Assembly: GCA_910592005.1 (NCBI GenBank)
Contig: CAJVPP010002019.1
Location: forward strand, 1-16,706
DNA length: 16,706 nt
Direction of reading: 5' to 3'
Source: Funneliformis mosseae
Taxonomy: Eukaryota; Glomeromycota; Glomeromycetes; Glomerales; Glomeraceae
Position numbers and translations under genes: made by a program. A model generated the notes under the pieces. That model was not told the origin of the DNA. It searched no databases and saw nothing but the letters and a program-made list of their open reading frames with translations. Positions 9,201-16,706 of the stretch are shown here, in pieces. Positions within the stretch are counted from its first letter, which is position 1. Each line of letters begins with the position of its first letter.

Positions 9201-10449
9201 ATATTATAGAATTTATGGTTATGAAAAATTTCTTTTTTAAAATTATAAATAAAAAGAATTTGAATTTGAATATATTATAAAAGAAGACTCAGGTGATATA
9301 TTAATTAAATCTGCAAATCATTAAATCATCAAATTTTTATTTATTACTATCTAAAAATTACAAATGAAGTAGTACAATAATTATAGAAGTTACTGTATAT
9401 ACAAATAAAATATAACTTTGAATACTTCAAGATCTTAAAGATTTATTTGAATTGATATTTCCTTTGCCATTATTAGTGCTTTCATATCATCATCCTTAAA
9501 TGTAATACATATAATTGTCAAGAGACTTATAATAATTTATAATATAATTTTACATCATATATATTAAATTCTCAAATAATATAAAATATAACAATAAGAA
9601 ACTATAAAAATATAATATGAAAATATAAATCTAATAAATTCTAATACGTTTTATTTTATCATATTTCCATTTTAATCATTTAAAACTATATGTACTAAAG
9701 ATGTCAGATTATTATATAATACATTGATTATATTCGTATTTAAAGTTATAAGCAAATCTTATCCCCTTTTGGCAAAAGTGATATATTTTAATTTCAGTAA
9801 ATTTTGATAGATTTCAATAGTGTTTTCAATCAAATTAATTATTATTATTATAACTGAACTGGTTAATTAATTAATAACAATATTTAGTTTTGATTAAAAT
9901 TAATTTAACTTTTATTCTGATCAAAATTTACCACAGTTGATCGATTAAGATAAAATATCATTAAATAAATTTTCATGAGTATTCAAATTATCATTTAATT
10001 TGGATATCCTTAAATCATTTATTTTTCTTATTATTTTAATTGACTTTCTTTTCAAAAATATAATATATATGGAAAGCAGTCAGTAGAAAAGGGAGAAATT
10101 CACTTTTTAGTCAAAAAATTTTATTAGTTCTATTTACTAATCATATCATATAAACAAAACTTGCTTGATAACTAAATTACTCAAAATTTGTAAATTTTCA
10201 CTTTTCTATAGATCACATTTCAAATATGCATCTTTATGCAAAGATCAATACATCAATTTAATATAAAAATAATAAATACGAATATACAAAAGTTGTGCTT
10301 TAACTAAATACAGAAATATAAAATATTCATCTAAACAAAATCTAATAATAATAATTAGTGCATACTTAGATAACATTTATAAAGAAATGAGCTTAGGCCT
10401 TATAAACTAGTTGGTATCAAATTATAAACTCACTTAATAATGCTCTGAT
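9107..10449. other. AT-rich DNA, no gene seen
   Basis: No coding region, RNA gene or clear repeat could be supported. Motifs of the form GGTTAA occur near 9863, and similar ones near 7062, 7108 and 12620, but they are too short in AT-rich DNA to call. Confidence 0.4.
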
Positions 10450-10479
10450 AATCATTGATAGTATTTTTTATCAATGATT
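10450..10479. repeat. Perfect 11-bp hairpin
   Basis: AATCATTGATA (10450-10460), an 8-nt loop, then TATCAATGATT (10469-10479), followed by Ts. It is a perfect inverted repeat in otherwise featureless DNA. It may be a fold-back remnant of a small transposon; no function is claimed. Confidence 0.6.
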
Positions 10480-10984
10480 TTTAATAAGCAATAATATTTA
10501 GGTCAAATTTAATCAATTTAATCGATAAACATATAAATAATCAGAAGTAAAATTACATATGACATATTATAATTATTAAAAAGTGTATAAAATATTAAGT
10601 ATGGATATTGAATTAGATGTTTAGTTAAAAATATATGAAAGTATATAAAATTTTTGACTAATTTTCATGTTAAATATATAAATTTTAACGTGAAATAATT
10701 TTTAATGTTTTAGCATATTAAAATTTAAAAAATAATAAAATTTTTTTTAAAAAAAAAAATAATTTAATAAATGAAATTAAAAAATAATATATAATTATAT
10801 CAATTAATATTATAATTAAGATTAGGATTAGAGTTATAGTTAAATTATTTATAAAAAAAAAATCTCAATAAAATGTATTATTATTTTAATTTTTTAAAAA
10901 TTTAAATATTTTATTAAATATTTTTAATTTTATTTGTTTATAATATTTTATTAATTTGTTTTATTTTTTTTAGTTATATTTTAA

Positions 10985-11180
10985 GATAGAAGACAGATTC
11001 AATTTCTGAATGTATTTAGCAATATAAGTATAATAATTATCTACTTTTAAAGTTTTATATAGGTATAATAACTTCTAAAACATAAGTTTTGTAAGATTAT
11101 TTTATTTTAAACCTTTCTAATCATATATTATATATTCTAATACTAAATAGAGTTTATAGTAATTATAATTAGTGTTGATA
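10985..11180 (+). repeat. Diverged dispersed repeat, copy 1
   Basis: Shares an ordered series of words with the segment at 11955-12125: a GATAGA start, ATTCAATTTCTGAATG, AATATAAGTATAATAA, CTAC/CTACC, a T-rich step, TTCTAA, a CCTT/TTCT step, CTAATACTAAATAGAG vs CTGATATTAGGCAGAG, then ATTAGTGTTGATAAA vs ATTAGTATTGATAAA. The order is conserved with many substitutions and small indels, so this is an old duplication of a repeat element, class unknown. Confidence 0.55.
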
Positions 11181-11716
11181 AAATATATACTACACTATAA
11201 TAAATTACCAGATTTTATAAATTTTATTTAGTAATATATAATAAAATTAAAGATCTTTAAGTTACATAAAAGTTTACAAATTTTTAATAAAAATCATCTG
11301 ATTTTTTTTTATTTGATAGCTGATCAATTATAATTTTTAGATATTAAAATAAAAAAAGAAATATTTAAAACATGAAAAAATTTGCTTATATTAAAGTATA
11401 AGTAACAATTTTTTCATATGTTTTTTTTGCATTTTTATATATAAAATTGTCTATTACTTTACAAATAAGTATTTTTTTAATATTTTATAAATAAATATTT
11501 TTGAATTATATTTTTAAAATTATAATTGTTGATCATGCCTAAATACTGAATTTTGCAGAATAAATAAATGCAAATAAAACTAGAGATCAATAGAAACTTG
11601 ACCTTTACTGATAGGTCTGTAATAAATATTATCTTACATATTCAAATTTAAAAACTCTTATACAAGTAAAAAGTGTTTAACCAGTAATTAGTAGATTGAG
11701 CAATACTTTCAAATTA
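11181..11716. other. AT-rich DNA between repeat copy 1 and the MITE
   Basis: Nothing can be supported here beyond homopolymer runs and simple AT-rich words. Confidence 0.35.
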
Positions 11717-11888
11717 CAGTCAACTCTTGTTATAATGAACTCTTGTTATAACGAATTTTTTGAACAAATATAATAAAAATACTCTTGTTATAGCGAATTG
11801 GCCAATCAAATCTCTTAAAATCTTCACTATAGCCTTATAGCGAAGTTGAGGTCTAGGATATAGAATTCGTTATAACAAGAGTTAACTG
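11717..11888. mobile_element. pogo/Tigger-like MITE with TA target duplication
   Basis: A 172-bp non-autonomous element. Left end CAGTCAACTCTTGTTATAA (from 11717) and right end TTATAACAAGAGTTAACTG (to 11888) are inverted repeats with one mismatch in 19. TA flanks both sides (11715-11716, 11889-11890). The CAGT-start and the internal TATAACGAA word match the known end pattern of pogo/Tigger elements of the Tc1/mariner superfamily. The core word ACTCTTGTTATA is repeated three times at the left (about 11724, 11740 and 11783). An inner CTATAG...TATAGCGAAG part gives further fold-back. There is no coding capacity; it would depend on a pogo-type transposase elsewhere. Confidence 0.85.
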
Positions 11889-11954
11889 TATATTCAAAGT
11901 AATAATAAACTGCATTGCACAACTATAACAATAATCCAATTAAGCTGTCACTTA

Positions 11955-12125
11955 TGATAGAGGTTAAATTCAATTTCTGAATGAGTTTGATAATATAAGT
12001 ATAATAACTACCTATCTTTTTAAGTTCTATAATAGATATTACATTCTAAGCCTTCTTGATTATATGTAAAAATACTCTGATATTAGGCAGAGATCATAGT
12101 GATTCTGATTAGTATTGATAAAGAC
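11955..12125 (+). repeat. Diverged dispersed repeat, copy 2
   Basis: Partner of the repeat at 10985-11180, same orientation, about 960 nt downstream. It begins near GATAGAGG, carries ATTCAATTTCTGAATG and AATATAAGTATAATAA, and ends near TTAGTATTGATAAAGAC. The two copies bracket the MITE. Direct orientation would fit decayed LTRs, but no retroelement coding lies between them. Confidence 0.55.
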
Positions 12126-13128
12126 AGAAAAGATAATTGACTAAAGTACTTATGGTTAAAAGTTTTTCTTTTATTCAAATTTGACAATAGTTCTAAAGTC
12201 TAATAATCTTAAAGGCTAACTTCTGAGATCACTCTGGATGGTGATCCTTGAACCAATATTTATCAACATAATTAAGGTTGATAATTAAGTCTACTAAGAT
12301 CTTTCTAGAATAGATTAAGCTTATAAAATCTATATGATTTATATGTATTATTTTTATGTTATAAAACTGTCTGGTATATTAAGTACTTAAAGTGTATAAA
12401 AAAAAATTAAATAAATGTTATTTAAATGATAAATTTTATATATTAACTATATATAATTTAATTAGTTGAACTGATCTGACTCAAAAAGGAAATTTTTTTT
12501 ATTTACTCATTAAATAATATTTAAAAAATATTTAATATAAATAATAATATGATAAATTTATTTTAATTAACTCAGTTATTTCTAATTTAATAATAATAAA
12601 TTTTTCAAGAAGAATGATTGGTTAATCTGAATTTTATCAAATCAGGTCAGATTAGATTGATTTATTGATATTACTTAATATTAATCTGAAAATCTATTAA
12701 CCTAATCTAAATTTTAAGTCAGGTTAGATCAGATAAACAGGTTGATCTAATCTGATTTAAAACTCTAATTTTGGCTAAATTATATAAATTAAAATAAATC
12801 AAAATTTTAAATAAATTAAAAAATAATTTTATTTAAAACAAAAGAATTTTTTTCTGATTAAAATTTATTTTTATTAAATAATCTAATTTTATTTTTTAAA
12901 AATTTGTATAAAATCATATGATTTTTCCTATTATAGTCAGAGATTTTACCAAATATAGAATTTTTAAATACAATGTTGATCGACAAATTATCGATATTCT
13001 AGAAGTTCATAAAAATTCGCCGATCATTCTAAAATTATAAATGATCGATAAACTGAAATATATTAAATATATTAACCGTGACTGGTTATGGTTTTTTTTA
13101 ATTTCTTTTTTTTTTATTATTTTTAGCG
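12126..13128. other. AT-rich DNA with a cluster of short ATCTGATT-type repeats
   Basis: No gene is seen. From about 12465 to 12765 words such as TCTGATTT, TAATCTGA, AGGTCAGATTAGATTGAT and CTAATCTGATTT recur in both orientations. This suggests an old fold-back element. A short stem TTATCAAC / GTTGATAA sits near 12264-12288. No clear ends could be drawn. Confidence 0.4.
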
Positions 13129-13206
13129 GAGATGCAGGACCATTTTGCATGGTATGCTGAACGATTACATAATCAATCAACTGTGACTGTCGTTTGGAGC
13201 AATTCA
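13129..13206 (+). other. Exon-like open segment after a strong acceptor-like site
   Basis: A long T tract ending in TTTTTAG (13122-13128) precedes a segment of more balanced composition. In one plus-strand frame it reads EMQDHFAWYAERLHNQSTVT followed by VVWSNSLINC. No family is recognised and no partner exon or clean donor was found. The opposite strand is also open here (13207-13007), which weakens either reading. Kept as a weak coding candidate. Confidence 0.2.
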
Positions 13207-13240
13207 TTAATAAATTGCTTTTTTATTTTAATTGTAATTT

Positions 13241-13338
13241 TTTTTTAACTCTCTCTCTCTCTCTCCCTTTCTCCCTCTTTCCCTCTCCCCCTCTTCCTCT
13301 CTTCCTTTCTTTCTCTTTTTCTCCTTCCTTTTTTTTGT
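13241..13338 (+). repeat. Polypyrimidine (CT) tract
   Basis: Almost 100 nt of uninterrupted C and T, starting with (CT)n microsatellite and drifting to TTTCTCCC-type sequence, ending in TTTTTTTTGTAG directly before the first unit of the 131-bp array. Confidence 0.85.
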
Positions 13339-14460
13339 AGGAACAGCTTTGGATTCTGAATTTTCTTAGAGATATATCTTGCAGTAAGTTTCAGGCGAAA
13401 TGGGTGGAGTTCTTCATTAAGAAAAAACGTTACTAATATTCTTTTTCCTTTATTTTTTTTTAGGAACGACTTTTAGTAACCTTTGTCTCTTGGAATTTCT
13501 CTTGGATCAGCTCTTGAGAGTAGGTGTTGAATGGGTGAGATTCTTCTTTGAGAAAAAATGTTACTAACGTTCTTTTTTCTTTCTTTTTTGTAGGAACGAC
13601 TTCTAAGAACATTTGGATTATGAAAGTTCTCTTGGGTCAGCTCTTGTAAGGTAGGTTTTGAATGGGGTGGGATTCTTCTTTGAGAAAGAACATTTTTAAC
13701 GTTCTTTTTTCTCTCTTTTTTGTAAGAACGACTTATAAGAACCTTTGGACCATGGAATTTCTCTTGGATCAGCTCTTGGAAGGTAGGTTTTGATGAGGTG
13801 GAGTTCTTCTTTGAGAAAGAACGTTTCTAACGTTCTTTTTTCTCTTTTTTTTGTAGGAACGGTTTATAAGAACCTTTGGACCATGGAATTTATTTTAGAT
13901 CGGCTCTTGGAAGGTAGGTTTTGATGGGGTGGGGTTCTTCTTTGAGAAAGAACGTTTCTAACATTCTTTTTTCTTCCTTTTTTGTAAGAACGGCTTCTAA
14001 GATTATTTGGATTATGGAATTTCTTTCAGATCGGCTCTTGGAAGGTAGGTTTTAAATGGGATGGGTTCTTCTTTGAAAAAGAACGTTTCTAATATTCTTT
14101 TTTCTCTCTTTTTTGTAAGAACGGCTTATAAGAACCTTTGGATCATGGAATTTTTCTTGGATCAGCTCTTGGAAGGTAGGTTTTGATGGAGTAGGGTTCT
14201 TCTTTGAGAAAGAACGTTTATAACGTTTTTTTTTCTTCCTTTTTTGTAAAAACGGCTTCTAAGATTATTTGGATTATGGAATTTCTCTCAGATCGGCTCT
14301 TGGAAGGTAGGTTTTGAATGGAGTGGGATTCTTCCTTGAGAAAGAACGTTACTAACGTTCTTTTTTCTCTTTCTTTTTTGTAGAAACAGTTTCTAAGAAC
14401 CTTTAGACCATAGAATTTCTCTTAGATCGGCTCTTGAAAGATATGCTTTGAATGGGCACT
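13339..14460 (+). repeat. Tandem array of ~131-bp units (about 9 copies) with internal hairpins
   Basis: Units start with GTAGGAACG / GTAAGAACG near 13338, 13460, 13590, 13721, 13853, 13984, 14115, 14246 and 14380, giving spacings of about 122-134 bp. Each unit has a conserved ~57-bp block (GAACG...CTCTTGGAAG), then GTAGGTTTTGA..., TTCTTCTTTGAG, a fold-back AAAGAACGTT-TCT-AACGTTCTTT (perfect in the best units) and a T-rich stretch. The first unit is divergent and the last decays after 14440. Without splicing the array has no long open frame on either strand. Confidence 0.9.
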
Positions 14461-14474
14461 AGTCGAAATAGTTC

Positions 14475-14514
14475 AAATCGGCTAAAAATCGGATGGCTGA
14501 TTTTAGGCCGATTT
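14475..14514. repeat. Imperfect 16-bp hairpin
   Basis: AAATCGGCTAAAAATC (14475-14490), an 8-nt loop, then GATTTTAGGCCGATTT (14499-14514). The arms pair except for one slipped or mismatched position. It lies at the junction of the 131-bp and 100-bp arrays and may mark an element end. Confidence 0.6.
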
Positions 14515-14565
14515 TGATACTATTTACGTCTGATTTGCCATATTTTCTGATTGGCACAAACAGGT

Positions 14566-14900
14566 GCCGATAGACGCTGATCGACCCCAATTGGACATGG
14601 CCATTCGGAACTTAAATTCAACCATAAATCAGCCTAAAACTGGCTTCAATTCGGCAACAATTCAGACGCCGATAGAAACCGATCGACCCCAATCGGACAT
14701 GGCCATTCAGAACTTAAATAACCATAAATCAGCCTAAAATTAACCTCAATTCAGCAACAATTCAGACGCCGATAGACTCCAATCGGACAAGCAATTCAAC
14801 CATAAATCAGCCAAAATTAGCCTCAATTCAGAATCAATTTGGCAACAATTCAGACGTTGATCAATGCCAATCGACTCTAATCAGACAAGTAATTTAGCAT
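14566..14900 (+). repeat. Tandem array of ~100-bp units (4 copies)
   Basis: Units start at GCCGATAGA near 14566, 14668 and 14768 and a degenerate GTTGATCAA near 14856. Shared blocks include GATCGACCCCAAT, GGACATGGCCATTC, AACCATAAATCAGCC and TCGGCAACAATTCAGAC. Copies shorten toward the right. The base composition is less AT-rich than the surrounding DNA. No coding frame is evident. Confidence 0.85.
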
Positions 14901-15221
14901 CAATAATTAGTACATTTTATTTATTAAATTTATTAAATATTAAATTTTATTAATAATAAAAACCTAATATAAATTTGCAAAAATATAACAAAATATCACT
15001 AAAATCTACTGATTAATTTCCTATTAAAAATAGAATAATAAAATAATAAAATCTGATCCATTTCCTCCTAAAATCCTCTTAAATCATCCTAAATATAGAT
15101 AAATAAATAATATATGATAAAAATATGATCCATTCCTTCCGAAATCGATCAAAAAATGTAAAAATTATAAATATAAAATGTAGAAAATAGAAAAATCAAC
15201 CCAAAATCACCCCAAAATGTA
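14901..15221. other. AT-rich spacer with decayed units of the 55-bp repeat
   Basis: From about 15055 words such as GATCCATTTCCTCC, GATCCATTCCTTCCG and AAAATCACCCC echo the 55-bp repeat that becomes regular at 15222, so the array probably once extended further left. Confidence 0.45.
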
Positions 15222-15709
15222 GATAATTATTAAAATCGACCCGTTTCCATCCCTAAATCGCCTAAAAAAAATGTAAAGATAATTATTAAAATCGACCCGT
15301 TCCCACCCAAATTACCTGAAAAAATATAAAGATAATTATTAAAATCGACCCGTTCTCACCCAAATCGCCTGAAAAAAAAACGTAAAGATAATTATTAAAA
15401 TCGATCCATTCCTACCCAAATTGCCTGAAAAAAACATAAAGATAATTATTAAAATCAATCCGTTCCCACCCAAATCGCCCAAAAAAAATGTAAAGATAAT
15501 TATTAAAATCGACCTGTTCTCACCCAAATCGCCCAAAAAAAACGTAAAGATAATTATTAAAATCGACCTGTTCCCACCCCCAAATCGCCCAAAAAAACAT
15601 AAAGATAATTATTAAAATCGACCTGTTCCCACTCCCAAATCGCCCAAAAAAAAATGTAAAGATAATTATTAAAATCGACCCGTTCCCACTCAAATCGCCC
15701 GAAAATTTA
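15222..15709. repeat. Tandem array of ~55-bp units (9 copies)
   Basis: GATAATTATTAAAATCGACC recurs at 15222, 15278, 15331, 15387, 15441, 15495, 15549, 15604 and 15661, each followed by a CGTTCCCACCCAAATCGCC-like block and an A-run. The period varies between 53 and 57 bp, mainly through A-run length. Open frames on both strands across this region are by-products of the repeat. The array ends at the stop codon of the minus-strand gene that follows, so it would lie in that gene's 3' UTR. Confidence 0.9.
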
Positions 15710-16706
15710 TCATTCGCCATCATCCATTACGGGATCGTCATCTTCTTCAATAGCAGATGAAACTCCCCTTCTGACTTCGGTATATTTCTCAGTTTCTGTT
15801 ACATATTCTTCTGCAGTTGTAACTCCTGCTTCGACCTCAGTATCATAAACTGCACCAGGTTGTGCTTTATATGACCACTTTGGAGCATTATAGGGATGTG
15901 ACCGGTCATAATGCTGCACATCATCATTGTATTTTCTCTTTCGTTGAATTTGAGATGATGATGTTGCAGCAGCACAAGGATCGAGTACCTTCCTCAGTAA
16001 ATTTTTCAGCTAAAAGAAGAAAATAATTAGTAGAATATACTAAATAAATTCGAAATATGCTAAATTAGATAAAGAAAATAATAAATCTCGGCCGATCGCC
16101 AAGAATAGTCATATATAACAATAACAGATCTTTGACAATTTTCTTCATTTATTTTGCTGATTTCTGGTGAATGATATAGGCAATCGCTGAGAATTCAGAG
16201 TAAAGGTCGCCTTTCGTATTTCACAATTCGTTGGTCGTTTTCTTTAAACAAATACTTTGCCGCCTTTACTCGCTGAGCTGTTTCTAATAAATAATAAATG
16301 ATATTAAATTATTAATTCAAATAGACCTAAATTCGGAATATATGCTATTTGCTTACTTCATGTACTCGATTATTATTATGAATTCGTCGCAACTCTGAAG
16401 GGTCCTTTCCGCTTTTCTTAATTCTTCGAGCTGTCCGACGTGATTTATGGAGGGTTTTCAGCCAGTTCGTAAGTTAATCAACAGAAGGCTGAAAATTCGG
16501 AGCCAAAGACTTTCGTAATTCAGAAATCAGACTACGACGTAATGCGGTATTTTTCTCGCTATTAAAAGGTTCGTCATAGTCCAAATCATCCTTTAAGCTG
16601 ACGGTTTTTAAAACTGCCTTCATTTCAGCCTAAATACGAAAAGCAGGAAAAAAATCAGCTAAAATTTAAATTATTTAGACATAAATTTAAACATACCCTG
16701 GCTCCT
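15710..16706 (-). pseudogene. Multi-exon gene of unknown function, partial at window edge, with stops
   Basis: Minus-strand exons: a stub 16706-16697 (donor GTATGT); 16629-16357 (AEMKAVLKTVSLKDDLDYDE... to RRIHNNNRVHE, donor GTAAGC); 16272-16087 (RVKAAKYLFKENDQRIVKYE, then RRPLL, stop, ILSDCLYHSPEIS, to DYSWRSAE); 16009-15710 (LKNLLRKVLDPCAAATSSSQ, IQRKRKYNDD, then a YDRSHPYNAPKW stretch and a Thr/Glu-rich acidic end). Introns are 67, 84 and 77 nt. In-frame stops are TAA 16476-16474 (Q expected in VD-stop-LTNWLK) and TGA 16197-16195. The last intron has a good acceptor (TTCTTTTAG), but its donor position reads ATTTAT after GCCGAG. The basic RRTARRIKK and QRKRK clusters could be nuclear-localisation signals. 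I believe similar sequences occur repeatedly in mycorrhizal-fungus genomes, but no function is known to me. Exon 3 can also start at the TTATTAG acceptor (16284), which would need a 1-nt frame change. Confidence 0.65.
16087..16272 (-). other. Third exon of the unknown gene, frame kept by CTCAG acceptor
   Basis: Two candidate acceptors exist: TTATTAG at 16286-16284, and CAGCTCAG ending at 16273. Only the second keeps phase 0 with the GTAAGC donor at 16356, giving ...RVHE|RVKAAKYLF. The exon carries one TGA at 16197-16195. Confidence 0.5.

Noticed and set aside
13007..13207. Minus-strand open frame of 66 codons
   Set aside because: Low-complexity Lys/Ile-rich second half, no family, and the plus strand over part of it is equally open after an acceptor-like site.
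15222..15709. Possible CRISPR-like array
   Set aside because: The units are contiguous degenerate tandem repeats without unique spacers, in a eukaryotic context.
15339..15723. Overlapping open frames on both strands with repeated Ile/Phe- or Lys/Pro-rich peptides
   Set aside because: They are a by-product of the 55-bp tandem repeat; both strands are open in several frames and the peptides simply repeat.

Overview
The window is very AT-rich eukaryotic DNA with short introns of about 60-110 nt (GT...TAG). It carries TKL/tyrosine-kinase-like protein kinases of the hugely expanded type seen in arbuscular mycorrhizal fungi, and many decayed transposon and minisatellite sequences. Together these point to a Glomeromycotina nuclear genome (Rhizophagus/Glomus-like). 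The assignment rests on recognised protein families and composition; no search was run.

Left part (about 245-5385, all on the minus strand). In transcription order there is: a five-exon kinase (kinase A, 5385-3989) with two in-frame stops and degraded catalytic motifs; a long block of 60-bp / 20-residue leucine-rich repeats (about 3900-2000) broken by three stops and one frameshift; and a second kinase (kinase B, 1901-839) whose glycine loop lies directly in frame behind the end of the LRR block, across a single TAA. Two small C-terminal kinase-tail exons (464-396 and 333-245) follow. The simplest reading is one or two kinase/LRR genes that have become pseudogenes. The three modules may once have formed a kinase-LRR-kinase protein.

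Middle part (5386-13240). This is mostly AT-rich DNA with nothing supportable, but it holds a short unidentified coding relic on the minus strand (7645-7322), a clear Tc1/mariner transposase pseudogene on the plus strand (about 7989-9106), a perfect 11-bp hairpin (10450-10479), a diverged pair of direct repeats (about 10985-11180 and 11955-12125), and a complete 172-bp pogo/Tigger-like MITE with TA target duplication (11717-11888).

Right part (13241-16706). A CT tract leads into three different tandem arrays: about 9 units of ~131 bp, 4 units of ~100 bp, and 9 units of ~55 bp. The last array ends exactly at the stop codon of a multi-exon, minus-strand gene of unknown function (15710 to beyond 16706), which is also damaged by stops and apparently by loss of one splice donor.

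Two threads run through the window. Most in-frame stops and lost catalytic residues can be explained by C-to-T / G-to-A transitions, often in CpA context, as in repeat-induced mutation or deamination of methylated cytosine. Coding modules and repeats also appear to have been reshuffled extensively. No intact, clearly functional gene is demonstrable here.
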